From NCBI GenBank assembly GCA_037127255.1, contig JBANSL010000005.1, positions 62,929,909-62,993,908 on the forward strand: a stretch of 64,000 bases of DNA, in the 5' to 3' direction. Positions 33,851 through 57,520 of this stretch are shown here, piece by piece. A program made the translations under genes and the position numbers. Below the pieces are notes generated by a model that saw only the letters and a list, made by a program, of their open reading frames with translations, did not search any database and was not told where the DNA came from. The stretch's first letter is position 1, and every line of letters starts with the position of its first letter. The stretch comes from Persicaria tinctoria (Eukaryota > Streptophyta > Magnoliopsida > Caryophyllales > Polygonaceae).

Positions 33851-35040
33851 TCACATAACACAAAACCGAGAGGAACCAAGTTGTTTGGTGAAGATGTCAG
33901 CATGTTGGGCTAAGGAGGAGACGTGACGAACAACAAGCTGCCCATTCTTGACTCTTTCCCAAACAAAAAATAAGTCAAGTTGAATGTATTTGGATCGAGA
34001 CCCCACTACTAGATAAGATGTCATAAAAGTTGCTCTAATATTATCACAAAGTAGAATAGGAGGAGCTGTCACCGGGGACCCAAGTTCATGAAGTAGTTGC
34101 TCAATCCACATAACCTCGGTTGCGGCGTATGCTAGGGCTCGATACTCGGCTTCGTGCTCGATCGAGCAACAACATTTTGCTTACGAGATGCCCAACTGAT
34201 GAGATTTGACCCGTAGAAGATGGTGAACCCATATTGAGAGTAAAATTTAGTCCTATCATCTGCCCAGTCAGCATCCGAGTAGGCAACCAACCAAGTTCAG
34301 GAGCACGGTTTGATTTGAAGTCCATGACTGACCGTGCCCTTGAGATAGCGGAGTACCCGTTTGATGACTATCCAATGTTTCTCAGTTGGGGCACGCATAA
34401 ATTGGCACACTCGATTAACCGAATAGGAAATTTCAGGTCGTGTAATTGTGATGTATTTGAGGGCACCAACAACCTGCCGGTAGAGACGAGGGTCAGCAAA
34501 GGGATCACTGTTAGGGACTAGGCGTGAATCCAAGTCTACTAGGGACTTGATGGGGGCGACAATCGTGCATTTTGGCACAGACTAGAACCTCTTGAATGTA
34601 CTTCTCTTGAGTGAGGAGTAACCCAGAATTATGCGGTAGAACCTCTTGAAGAAGTTTAGAGGACCAAGATCCCTTAGAGCAAATGTTTTGTTTAGGAGCG
34701 GCACAAATCTCTCAATTAGTCTACGATCATAACCGGTGATAATGATATCATCGACATAAACAAGTACATAGATGGTGACTTGAGGATTGTGGAGGACAAA
34801 CCAAGAAGTGTCGAATCGACATGCTCGAAAATTGTTGGCTATAAGGAATGACTTGAGTGTGTTAAACCATGCCCTAGGGGCTTGTTTGAGACCATAGATA
34901 GCTTTCCGTAAGTGACAAACTGACATGGGGTTGGTGGAGTCGACAAATCCTGGAGGTTGCTCCATGTAAACTATTTCAATAAGATCAGCATTTAAGAAGG
35001 CATTGTTTATATATCTAATTGACGCACTGGCCATGATCAT
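33851..35040 (-). pseudogene. Copia (old) RT and RNase H remnant
   Basis: Frame 35040-34582 contains the RT motif EQPPGFVD, then LRKAIYGLKQAPRAWF and VYVDDIIITG. Frames 34578-34297 and 34111-33851 give the connection and RNase H end ([28 protein letters not shown]). Frameshifts separate them. Confidence 0.85.
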
Positions 35041-36298
35041 GACAGATCTATCGATAACACAAGTCTCATAGTCGTAGGTTTAACCACGGGGCTGAATGTG
35101 TCGAAGTAATCGACCTCAGTAGCCTAGCTAGTGAAATCCTTTAGCGACAAGACGTGCTTTATAGCATTGTAAGCTCCCATCGACATTCCTCTTTATCCTA
35201 AAAACCCACTTACATCCAACAAGATTGGAGTTGTTAGGGCAAGTAACAAGTGACCGTGTCTTATTTCGAACAAGGGCATTGAATTCAGCTTGCATTGCTA
35301 GTTTCCATTTCGGGTTCTTTGAGGCTTGGGGGAATGTGGTTGGCTTAGTGTTGTCAAAGTTGGGGTCAAGGGATGTGGAGAATACAATGGGTCATAAGCG
35401 ACCGGTGTTGGCTCAGGTAGTCATGGAGTGCTAATTGCTTGGGTTTGGGCGGTAGTGTTTGAGAGCATTTGAAATGTAGGAAGGAGGAGTTGGTGGTGAC
35501 GAAAGGGATGGTGAAGGCGGTTGCGAGGGGTTGTTAGGTTGTGCAGGTGGGAAATTATTATTATTATTATTAGGAGGAGGTGGGTGGGATGTCAAGTCAA
35601 GAAGGTGATTAGGATGAACGTCATCATGCAATGGTTTTGATATGGGGAGTGACAGGGATATGCATGCATATGGAAAGGTTTTCTCATCAAAGACGACATG
35701 TCGGGCAACATACATGCTATACGTGGGACGATGATAACACAAATACCCCCTGTGTTGAGCACTATAACCAAGGAAAATACATGGTAAAGAGCGGAATTCG
35801 ATTTTTTGGTGGTTATATGGACAAATGAAAGGGAAATAAAGACACCCGAATACTTTTAGAAAGTTGTAATCGGGAGGATTATGATAAAGCCTTTCATAAA
35901 GGGATTGGTTTTGGAGATTTGGAGTGATAGTACGATTGTGGAGGAATGTGGCAGTGTGGAAAGCATATTCCCCAATAGACTTGAGGAAGGGATGCTTGTG
36001 CTAGAAGAGCACGCCTTTTTTCTATGATAATCCTATTACGCCTCTCGGCAACCCCATTTTGTTCTTAGGTATGGGGACAAGAAACAAGATGTACTATCCC
36101 TTGTTGATACTCGCCTCCCCTGTCTGATTGGAGATGTTTGATAGTGGTGGAGAATTGATTTCAACATATTGTGAAAGGCAATGAAGAGATCACGACCTTG
36201 TGACTTTGTGGACATAAAATAGATCCAAATAAACTTTGTAGCATCATCAATACAAAATACAAAGCATCTAAAACCATTTAGAGAGTTGGGAAAGGCCC
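35041..36298 (-). pseudogene. Copia (old) integrase and linker remnant
   Basis: The integrase core is present only as short frames with several stops. Frame 35742-35431 covers the linker between integrase and RT, with long Asn, Pro and Ser runs. RT begins below about 35240. Confidence 0.65.
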
Positions 36299-36892
36299 CT
36301 AAACATCATAATATATTAAATCAAATGGTTTATGAGACATGACATGATTAGTAGGTAAATGAGTCTTATGACTTTTTCCTAACAGACAGGCTCCACATAC
36401 ATTTTGGAGTTTATTGGATGAAGTAGAAAGCTTAAATTTAGACACTAAATGATGTAAGACAGAGTCATGTGGATGAGATAGACGACGATGCCAAACATCT
36501 AGGGATGTACGTGAGCCCAACAATGCAATTGGCGCGAAGACAAGGGCATGGACGGTTGTACTCGGTAAAGGCCATGGTCAAGGGTTCCTCGACGTATTGT
36601 TTTTCCCTAGCTACAAAGTCTTAACAACACACGAGTTAGGAAAGAAAAACATATAAGCATTATTGTCTCGGGTAAGCTTAGAAACACTAACGAGGTTTTT
36701 GGTTATATCAAGGACATGTAATATGGTATGCAAGGTAATAGCATTAGATAAATTTTTTGACCCAATGTTCGAAATTAAAAGACGATTACTGTTCCCAACT
36801 TGAAGTCGATCGTTGCCATGGTAGGTGTTGGCACTGTCTAAGTTGTGACGATCTGAGGTGACATGATCGGTGGCCCCGTATGAAAATACCAT
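36299..36892 (-). pseudogene. Copia (old) protease and pre-integrase remnant
   Basis: Frame 36892-36611 resembles the copia protease (SYGATDHVTSDRHNL, where the active-site D-S/T-G appears altered to SYGAT), then LHVLDITKNLVSVSKL. Frame 36523-36299 is the GAG-pre-integrase region (VWHRRLSHPHDSVLHHLV and the metal-binding CGACLLGKSHK). Confidence 0.8.
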
Positions 36893-37014
36893 GAGGGATC
36901 AACTACACGTACTTGATGGTGAAGATGCATTGGCCATGTTGCCTTGACGTTGGCCTTGGGAGGATGAAGGGTTGTTGGTGGTGGTGCATGCGGCGTCTCG
37001 GAGGAAATTCATTC

Positions 37015-37959
37015 TCATTTTTTCGTTGTCAACAATTGAGTGTTTGATGATTGTTGCGACCACAAATTTGGCATGGAGTGGGTGCGGCTAACCTCGTAGG
37101 GTTGTTGTTCCATGTCGGAATTAGACATTCCATAGCCGCTAGTGTTGGTGTCGGAGAAATGATCTTGATTGTAGCTGTTGCCTTGATAACTCGATCGAGA
37201 ACGCGATTGAGTGCGATTCTGGGTAGACGCCACATTGGCCAATGGAGCAGGGACGCTAGAAGACAACGATGAGGAAGATAGCAGTGCTATGGATTGCGTG
37301 GACAAGTCTCGAGAGAGGCAATCTTTCTCTTATAATAGGAGGCCGATGAGATCATCGATGTTGGGATCGCCACTGCGCATCATGAATGCAGTGATAAAAG
37401 GACCATAAGAAGCATTAAGGCCATTGATAATGTGACTAGCAAGGTCCTCGACATACACATCATATAGGCTTTCTGCAAGAGTCGACAAGTGCTCGTTTTT
37501 TCTTGATATAATCCATCATCGAGAGATATCCCTTGGGAAGCGTTTGAATTTGTTGTTTAAGAGTCATACGTCGGGCTTTAGTTTGTGCTTGGTACACACG
37601 CTCGAGGGTACTCCAAGCGGTTGATAAAGTAGTGCACCTTGTGAATAAAGCAAGAGCATGTTTTGTTAAAGTAGACCGGATCCAAAAAAGGACAAATTTG
37701 TCATTGCGTCGCCATGTTGCAAATTCTGGATTTGGAAGAGGTTTAGCGTCTCCAATAGGTGAGAGAGTTTTTGATGGTGTGGCATGGAGGTGAAAAAGCT
37801 TTCAAGTTCCAAAGCCTCGAGAGCGGAGAGAACGATGTTCTTCCACAAGGAGTAGTTGTTGGTATCAAGTTTGATGCTTATAGTTGGGATTTGAAGGTTT
37901 GTGGGAGTAGTGTTAGCCATGGCGGTATTGAGGAGTTGATTGGGGTTGTTGGTATTCAT
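37015..37959 (-). pseudogene. Copia (old) gag remnant
   Basis: Frame 37959-37666 holds the gag N-terminus (ISIKLDTNNYSLWKNIVLSAL), and 37305-37015 the downstream region with a zinc-knuckle-like CQICGRNNHQTLNC. Stops and frameshifts separate the parts. Confidence 0.8.
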
Positions 37960-38195
37960 GGAGAGATACGGTGTGACAACTTGGGGGGTGGGGAGATGAT
38001 TATTAACCTATAATGGCTCTAATACCATATAAGCAAAGAAAATTGTGAATCCAAAGATACTCTTCTCATTGATAATCACCGATACTTATACATATCCAGT
38101 ACTTGATGAGCAAGTTTATATACAAGAGGAGTTTTCATATGACAGACTTTTCCTAATATAAGATGTATTACTGTATTAGTATCTATCCTCTAACA

Positions 38196-38887
38196 GTCTG
38201 TTGGTTCATTATTTATTAGGACTGAGAACGAAACAATAGTAATGCATTCTCGAATCCAGTTTACAAAGACAGGATGAAAACTGAAGTTACATAGCACCTG
38301 AAGTAAGAAATCCCACTCAACTTTATCATAGACTTTCTCCATATCTAATTTGACTATCATCCAGTCTTCTTTACCACATTTCTTCTAAATGAGTGAAAAA
38401 TTTCATGCGCAATGAGGACGTTATCTTGTATTGATCTGTTTGAGATAAATGCACCTTGTAGTGGGTGAATAAGTTTCTGCATAACACATTTCATCCTTCC
38501 GGTAATGATTTTTTTTATATAATTTTTAAATGGTTAAGCATAAACTAATAGGTCTAAAATGATTAGTTATATATGAGTTGTCACGTTTAGAGATTAAGGG
38601 TGATGAAAGTATGATTTATTTGTTTAAATAGTTTTCCACTACGAAAAAAACTTTTGACATCCTTCGTGATAGAGGGTCCAACGATATGCTGGTATTTTTT
38701 TATATAAAAGCCAGCAGGCAAACCATCGGAGCATGGGGACTTCTCACATTCAATATTTTGTAGTGCGTCCTTAATTTTCTTGTTTTAGACCGGTTTGATT
38801 AGTTCTATATGATCGTTTTGTGTTATTTCTTGACCGATTAGTGCAAGTAATTAATGTGTTTGCCTTTGGCTATTTTGGATCGATTTA
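38196..38887 (-). pseudogene. L1-type LINE RT, N-terminal piece
   Basis: The minus strand encodes EKSPCSDGLPAGFYIKKY, FRPISLC, ITGRMKCVMQKLIHPLQGAF, and WMIVKLDMEKVYDKVEWDFL followed by VLINNEPTD. These are the early palm and fingers motifs of plant L1 RT, with stops and frameshifts. It continues at 33563-33665 after the copia insertion and at 20880 after the Helitron. At 38887 it meets a Harbinger-like element; the endonuclease part was not found. Confidence 0.8.
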
Positions 38888-39802
38888 GAGTCCGTTTGGA
38901 TTCCCAATGTATTTTAATTATAAGTGAGATACATATATTAAATTGATAAGTAAATTATAACCATAATTGATTTGGTTTTAAAAAGAAAAGAAAAAAAGAA
39001 ATCAAGTACTAGCTCTTTTCTCTTCAAACATGTACCTTTCCTCTAAAGTCTAACCCTCGTCTTTTCTCGCCGACCACCAATTCCTGCCACCCTCTTGCCA
39101 TTCACCAATCGTCGTCGGCGTAGAGAGCCATTGACACCAGCATGACCAACACCACCCTCGCCTTTCTTTGTTGGGCATTGCTCCACTTTCGATCTCCACC
39201 TTCCTCCCTCACCACCGGGAACCACTCCCCTTGTCGGAACTCTAAAGATGACGCTCACTCCTCCTCCGACCACCATATCACCGAATCCCTAAGCCGTAGC
39301 CACATCACCTCTCTTTCCCGACAGATTTTGGATCGTATTTCAGTACATTGGGTGGTTTTTCCCCAAATCTCTTGCTCCCTACTTGGGTCTTATTGTCGAA
39401 AGCTGAACTCTTCTCCCTTCAATGGATGTTTAGCCACAAATCAACACTCATAACCTCCATATCCATAAAATTCGAGTGCAAATACACTCTCTACATAGAA
39501 AGTGGGTAGAAGCCATTGATAAGCTCTCAAGATTCAGATCTAAAAATAAAAGGAGATAGAGAATGGAAGTCATTGAAGAGCTTTCAAGATTCAAATCTAA
39601 AAAAAGGGAAAGGCAATGGAAGCCACTGTTGAGAAACTCCCACCATTCTTTGGGTGCGTTTGGATGGCATGATTATAAAGCAATTTTGTATTATGACTCG
39701 TTATTTTGTGTAAGACATAGGGGTGGGCACAAATCCCGCAAATCCGGGCCCGTCCCAATCCCGGTGGAATTTGGAAAAAAAATAGTAAATAATATATTGC
39801 CA

Positions 39803-39804
39803 CG

Positions 39805-39872
<68 letters not shown>
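39803..39872. repeat. (TA)n microsatellite
   Basis: About 65 bp of uninterrupted AT dinucleotides followed by TTTA repeats. Shorter AT arrays follow to about 40040 and at 40920-41030. Confidence 0.95.
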
Positions 39873-39876
<4 letters not shown>

Positions 39877-40083
39877 TTATTTATTTATTTATTTTGTCCC
39901 GTCCCGCATATATATATATATTTATTATTATTATTATTTATATATAGTTATATACATATTATATGTATATAATATATATATAATATTTATATATATATCA
40001 GTGTATATAATATACTGTTTTTTGGGCAAGGAAAGTGTATATATATACACACTGGATATAACACTGTAAAAGTGTGTGAATAT

Positions 40084-40880
40084 ATATATATATATATTTT
40101 TTTTTTACAGTAGGCAAAAAGTAGGCAGTCTTTACAGAGGTAAAGCACCGCCATGATCACCCAAGCGGATGATGTTACACAGATCCCTAAAAGTAGGGAA
40201 ATTACTAATTGTACAAGTATTACTAGACTTAGCTATGAAATCAGCCGCCTTGTTTGCTTCCCTGTAGCAGTGTCTGAATTCTATGCTTTCAAAGCTCGAG
40301 CTAAGGTTCTTGATAAATTCCACTTCCCTCAACACTTCCCATCTGACATGCCTCCTATCGTTGATGCTCTTGATTACATCTAGGCAATCTCCTTCCACTA
40401 TGATTCTCTTGAGACCTCTAGATGAGGCCAATTGTACCCTTGCACAGAAAGCGGCAGCTTCTGACTGTATAGGAGATAAAGCTGCTAATTTTGATGGAAG
40501 AATATCAATCACCGATCCCTTGTGATCCCTGATGATCACCCCCACCTGACACACGCCCGTGGGCTTTAGTGAACCATCCACGTTAATTTTGTAGATATCC
40601 GTAGACGGTTTTGTCCATTTGGAGTTGCGTTTCCTTCTCTTGGTATGGTTCGGTTTTGGCTTTGAGTTATCTTTAGCTGATAGCCAGTCAGCAGAGTCTG
40701 CTGAGGCTCGGATTGCAATTATACGTTGGCTGGATTTATTATTTTTGAAAATTCTCTCATTTATAGCTTCCTAAATTTTTTGCCAAATAAAGCAGAGTTC
40801 CTCAAAATCTTTTTTGGAATTAATATTGTTTACGATATCGTCGATGTTATTACAGTCGATGTTATAAAGCAGAGTTCCTC
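40084..40880 (-). mobile_element. 5'-truncated LINE with 16-bp target duplication
   Basis: AAAAGTGTGTGAATAT occurs at 40068-40083 and 40881-40896. On the minus strand the insert ends in a poly(A) tract next to the left copy. Frame 40581-40132 is an intact RNase H-like domain: VGVIIRDHKGSV, SEAAAFCARVQLAS, RIIVEGDCLDVIKSI and FRHCYREANKAADFIAK. The 5' junction carries a duplicated string TAAAGCAGAGTTCCTCAAAA (about 40789 and 40864), typical of messy 5' truncation. Confidence 0.85.
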
Positions 40881-42207
40881 AAAAGTGTGTGAATATTGTT
40901 GATCAATTTTTACATTGAACACTTTTATAGTGTGTATATATATATTTCGTATACATTGTATTGAATTTTCGATCTTATATAATATATATATATATATATA
41001 TTGTGTAATTATATGTATATAATATATAAGTCGTAAAATTAGATAAAAAATATTATAAATTTATTTACCTTATGCCTTTGAAAACCGCAAAATATATAGG
41101 AATTGTAGAATTTTTTTATAATGTTTTTTATTTGAGGGACAAGACTCGTCCCGTCCCGTGAGGGACAAGTCCCGCGCGGGATTGAAAAAAAAATAGTGAA
41201 TCCCGTCCCGCAAAAATTACGCGTGACGACTCTCATCCCGTCCCACGCCCACCCCTAGTAAGACATTAATGAGTTTGAATTTTTTTTAAAATTATAATAG
41301 ATAATTACTTTTTTCTCGTGCCTTTTCATCTCCTCATTCCTCGACCCTCGATCCATAATCTATGCAAATTGTTCCGATTTTTCAACTCTCGCTTGAAGCA
41401 CCCAAGTAAATTACACCGGTCAATCGGTTGATCTCTTTACCGTTCTGATTTCTCCTCCCCTCTGCCTCAACCTCCGGTTTTGAAGTTTGTAATCTCTTTG
41501 CAGAAAAGGGCGAATCACACCATAGACGTCTCCTTTCGAAGATCTCCGACATGCCCTTGGGGCTACTGGGAGGCTTAGGGAGCCTAATTGGCCTCATTGC
41601 GAATCAGAATCAAAGAATAACAAATCGAATTGAATATGTACGTTCTAGGTCATTAATCAGTATATCAGTGGTCGAGAAAAAGGAACGAATTCAGTAGACC
41701 TAGGGTTTTGCAGAAAAACGCCGCCGAGACTGGGAGTTCGCTCGAAGTTCGATGGTGGGAGGAGGAGCCAGGGTTACGTGGTGGGAGGAGGCCGCCTTCC
41801 CTCTTTACCGTTCTGATTCCGCATGGAGGTGGGGTGAGGGAGGAGGCTGGAGGCACTGGTGGTGGTGGTTGCCTCTGACAGGCAGTGAGAGAGAGGGAGA
41901 GGGGAAGAAGAAGAAGAGAGATTTTATTTCCCACACCAAACACTCTTTATAAATACATATTTTTATAATATATAATGTGTCGTTATAATTAAAAGTTTAA
42001 TCATCCAAACGAAGCCTTTCACTCTTTTGATTTTGATTGATGTGGAGAAGAAAGAACCACATATAATAATAATAGCTTTGGTAATAAAATTATTATAATT
42101 CATTTGAAGAAAGTATGACCCAAACACTATTTATTTTTTAAATGTATTACTCGTATAAACTAAATACATGTATTATAAACATAATACATGGGAATCCAAA
42201 CACACCC

Positions 42208-43900
42208 TTAAATCTTTTTTCAAAGTCTTTTTTTAATTTCCGTTCTAATTTCATCTTCCTTGGTAACAGTTATGCCCTCGGTCTAGTAAGATTTTTAATA
42301 CTATTTCTATTTCTTCTACCAGTAGTAACTTTATGAAAGAATTAATTTGGAATTGGTATCCATATTTTTTTATGTAAGTTCTTTTTGCTCTTTGACTCCA
42401 GTATCGCTTACGGTATGATAGTTAAGTTGTTATATTTTAGCTCAAGATTATTTTGTTTCCTTGTGAGATTCAGGTTCTGGTTTCTTATTGTTGTTGTTTG
42501 GATAATTTGAAGTTCAACTGCAACGTACTTCTTGAAGTTAGCAAACAAGATGCATTGTAAAAATAGCTTATATTATTGTAAAATAACTTATGATAGGAAA
42601 AATAGATTACGACAGTAAACACGATGCATTGTAAATAACTTATCACATAAACTAATAGATTGAAAGGTTTCAAGGTGTGATTCAGCCATGCAATCCAAAA
42701 AGGATACCACAAAAATTCAAAATAACTTATAATCATAGTACATTTGGAATCCAAACACACCTAGCAAACAAGATGCATTGTAGATAGCTTATGACATAAA
42801 CTAATATATTGAAAGCTGTTCCCAACACTTGTTATGGCTTCAACTCTTACCTCACTACAAGAGCTAACAATTTCTTCTAGAAAATGATACCACAAAAATT
42901 CAACATATGTATTCAATAAAAAATCAGATTCAAATTGTTCAAACAAAAATCTAATTTCAAGCACTTAACTAAGCTATGACAGTTTTAGTTATCACAGATT
43001 GGATCCCTAAAGCACCAAACTGGGTTTCAAGCAATAAGCTTTGATAGTTTTAGCTATCACAGATTGGATCCCTAAAGGACCAAACCGAGTTTCAAACAAA
43101 CAAAATTCAAATCGAGGCTTTTTCAAAAATAAAATAAAATTGAAAACGATTTTTTTTATGTTAAACAACTATTTGTTTCATCTTAGACATTCCTAATTTA
43201 CCGCAGATGGGAAGGCAAATTCATAAGCAAGAACAACAAAAAACAACAAAAACAACAAAAACCCCTAATTCAGAAGTTAGGAGGCAAATTGAGAACGAAT
43301 TCTCAAACCCATCAATCCCCAAACCCTAAATTATATTAAGACTTACCTCCACAAGTGTCCACTCTCGCTGGCATCGACTTCCTCTCTTCAAACCCTCTCT
43401 CTTAGTTGAAGCAGAAGAGAAGAATCCTCAAATCTACAACTTTACGTTGATTTCCTCTCGTCGACGTTGTTGGCTTCCTAAAGCATAAGAATCAATCCAT
43501 GAAGATGGTTTTTTCTCTTTATTTTCTTTTCATTTTTAACGGAAATGTCAAAATTTTAACGGAAATGTCAAGAGCATAAAAGGAGAGGCAGGAGGCGGAA
43601 AAAAAATAAAAATAGAAGGGACATTTGACAAAATATGTCAAACTCTTGTATACCTCGTGAAAAAGACCATATCTCAAGGACATCACGCGAAATTTTCGGT
43701 TTTTTTTTCATTCCAAACTCACGGAGAATTGCAAACTCTGTCAAAGTGTCGAACTTACACTCCAAGTGCACGACAAGAAATGTATATAGCGAAAAATGTA
43801 AAAATTTTGTATATCCGGCGAAAAACGCCTTACCTTGAGGGTACCCGACGAAATTTCGGAATATGTTACGAATAAAGTACAAGATCATTTTCTCCACTCA
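42208..43900. other. Intergenic stretch with local duplications, SMC5 upstream region
   Basis: No gene. Two families of local repeats are visible: AAACAAGATGCATTGTA with ACTAATA...TTGAAAG (about 42545, 42615, 42770) and a ~65-bp tandem pair containing TATCACAGATTGGATCCCTAA (about 42990 and 43055). GGAATCCAAACACACCTAG at 42730 resembles a Harbinger end without a partner. The last few hundred bases must contain the SMC5 promoter; no clear TATA box was seen. Confidence 0.5.
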
Positions 43901-44070
43901 CCTCCGCAAAAAACGAGGAAGCAAAAGCCTTGCTCTCGTTTTTGGCGCCAATCTCGAGCCCTCTACCGCTTTACTCAGAACTCCAGTTTGGAAACCCTAG
44001 GTTTTCCATAACTACTGCAACCATCAAGCCATTGCTTCTCCAACTTGTAATCGGAACACTGAGTTCCACG

Positions 44071-55870
<11,800 letters not shown>

Positions 55871-57309
55871 GAAGCTGATCCCATCCCTTTTGCAAATCCT
55901 TTTTGACAGTGTTGTCATCTTTGGATCCGCTGAATTGGCAATTCACGGGCACTTGTTTGAAGCATGTAAATTGTTCCTTGAAACCTTGTTAGGGGTAGCT
56001 GCTTTTCTTAGAGTACTGTTTACAAGTACATTAGATTTGGGACACTCTTGTGAGCTACACTTCAACATCTTTTGCATTTATTTAAGTGTGCAGCTCTCAG
56101 CTTTTGCTTTTCAAACCTGATAATCCACTGTTTGTTTTGATGGTATGAAAGAGAGTTTTCCTTCAATAGACAGCCCTCTTTAGGGTGACCCTTAATATAA
56201 ACTACTCCGTAATAAACTAATAATAGAACTGATAAACTCAGGCCTCCATAGGAGAACCATGGGATGGGAGCTTTACAATCTTGTAGGTTTATTATCGGTG
56301 TTATTTCGTACTGAAACTTCTCTTGCTGGAACAAGATGTCGGAGGACCATTTTCACTAGGATTTGCAAGAGCCCATCATCAAAAAAGAGATGTATCTCGT
56401 TGATGGAGGCAGCGTCTTAAACACGGGCTGAAATGATTGCTCTTCGCTTGAAGACTTGTAGTCCTATCATTTTCGTAGGGATAGAAGATGTCATCCTCAC
56501 ATCAAACACAACTCATTCTAAAAGACGCATGTTTTTCATATGTATCAGTGTCTCATAAAGCAGAATCTCAGAGGACGAGAGTACACTATACGCCTCAATA
56601 CGAAGATTGGATCAAGATTCGACATTAGAATGACACAAAGCTTTGGATATAAGCTGCAAGAACAGCGAAATGCTTCCCCAATTAGAACGTGGAAGAAGCA
56701 AGAGTGATGATAATGGTAACTATTCAAGGTTGGTTCAGCCGGAAAGGACACGTGGATAGTATCCAAAGGTTCCCGGTTCGAATCCTGCTCGGGTGGTCAT
56801 TGGAGGATTTTTTTATGGCCCATGAGATTAGTCGGGTGCTAGTAGCCCCCGAATACAAATATAAATTCAATAATTGTGTAAGTTTGGGTCAAGGTCATCA
56901 GAATTTCTTGTTCGTGTGGAGTCATTTAGGCGGATACTTAATAATGGTTGCATCTGTTCTTGGATGGAGGAAAAGGGAAAATGAGTTCAGCAATCAGGAA
57001 CGATGCTTAAGTTGATGCGAGTCCGGCCATTAGCTGTGTGGTCTGTGATCTATGCTTTGAATAAATACATTGATAGCAACTAGCAAGTGATAATAGAGGA
57101 TGTGAACTTTTGAGGAACCAGGTGATGTATAATACTATTGTTAGCATGCTAATGAAATCAGAAGGTTATGTCATGTACATTATATGTTATATCAGATCAT
57201 ATATTCCTCCCTACACACTCTCCCTTCCCTATAGCCCACCATCACAACCCCTACAAAACACCTTCTTGAAGCTGTGACGTACAATACATTTTTAAATTAT
57301 ATACTCACC
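55871..57309. other. Region between convergent genes SMC5 and RPL1
   Basis: Apart from the SINE at about 56724, I see no gene. SMC5 3' UTR and polyadenylation, and the RPL1 3' UTR (reading from the right), must lie here. Confidence 0.5.
56724..56880 (+). mobile_element. SINE-like sequence downstream of SMC5
   Basis: Box A (TTGGTTCAGCCGGAAAGGAC) and box B (CCCGGTTCGAATCC) are close to those of the 97-bp family, but the 3' part (GTGCTAGTAGCCCCCGAATA) is different and longer. Ends are approximate because no target duplication was found. Confidence 0.6.
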
Positions 57310-57520
57310 AGGCATCTGAAGAAAGCGTCAAGTCCAGCATCTCCCTTACATTTAGTTGACGAATCAAATGTCCCATGGAGGAGTAAATGTGGGCACTTTT
57401 CCAGTACACTCCCTAGGCATATGAAGAAAGCTTCAGGTCCAGCAGCATCTCCCTTACATTTAGTCGAATCGAATGTCCCATGGAGGAGCAAATGTGGGCA
57501 CTTTTCCAGTACACCCCCCT
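57310..57520. repeat. RPL1: Tandem duplication of the RPL1 last-exon end
   Basis: Two adjacent ~105-bp units (57310-57414, 57415-57520) are about 90 % alike. The unit nearer the gene encodes the true C-terminus ([19 protein letters not shown]) and stops with TAG. The distal unit encodes a variant, [20 protein letters not shown], in its own frame to TGA, and would lie in the 3' UTR. Confidence 0.9.

Larger units (their letters stand above)
33666..38195 (-). mobile_element. Ty1/copia element, old and degenerate
   Basis: Short LTRs (33666-33808, 143 bp; 38028-38195, 168 bp) share long matching runs but differ by indels. Flanks GTCTG (33661-33665, 38196-38200) are a 5-bp target duplication. A primer site TGGTATTAGAGCC lies next to the right LTR and a purine tract CTTGCCGGGGG next to the left. 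The coding region is broken into many frames. It is inserted in the RT domain of the L1 LINE. The LTRs are different from those of the copia element at 25889-32333, so it is another family. Confidence 0.9.
39718..41257. mobile_element. hAT-like non-autonomous element
   Basis: Termini TAGGGGTGGGC and GCCCACCCCTA are perfect inverted repeats, flanked by perfect 8-bp repeats GTAAGACA (39710-39717 and 41258-41265). Subterminal CCCGTCCC-type motifs are repeated on both sides. The interior is dominated by (TA)n and by a LINE insertion. Confidence 0.8.
39652..42016. mobile_element. Harbinger-like element nested in the previous one
   Basis: Ends GGGTGCGTTTGGATG and (complement) GGCTTCGTTTGGATG, flanked by TTT on both sides. 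The 3-bp duplication fits PIF/Harbinger but is low complexity. It is itself interrupted 66 bp from its left end by a hAT-like element. Confidence 0.5.
38888..42207. mobile_element. Harbinger-like element, outer shell of a nest
   Basis: Ends GAGTCCGTTTGGATTCCC and (complement) GGGTGTGTTTGGATTCCC are inverted repeats flanked by TTA on both sides (38885-38887 and 42208-42210). It contains unrecognised sequence (38910-39650, with a ~55-bp tandem repeat around AGCTCTCAAGATTCAGATCT) and another element from 39652. No transposase frame. Confidence 0.6.

Noticed and set aside
39563..40069. Plus-strand open frame of 168 codons
   Set aside because: More than half is translated (TA)n microsatellite (Tyr/Ile repeats); it overlaps transposon ends and has no gene-like composition.
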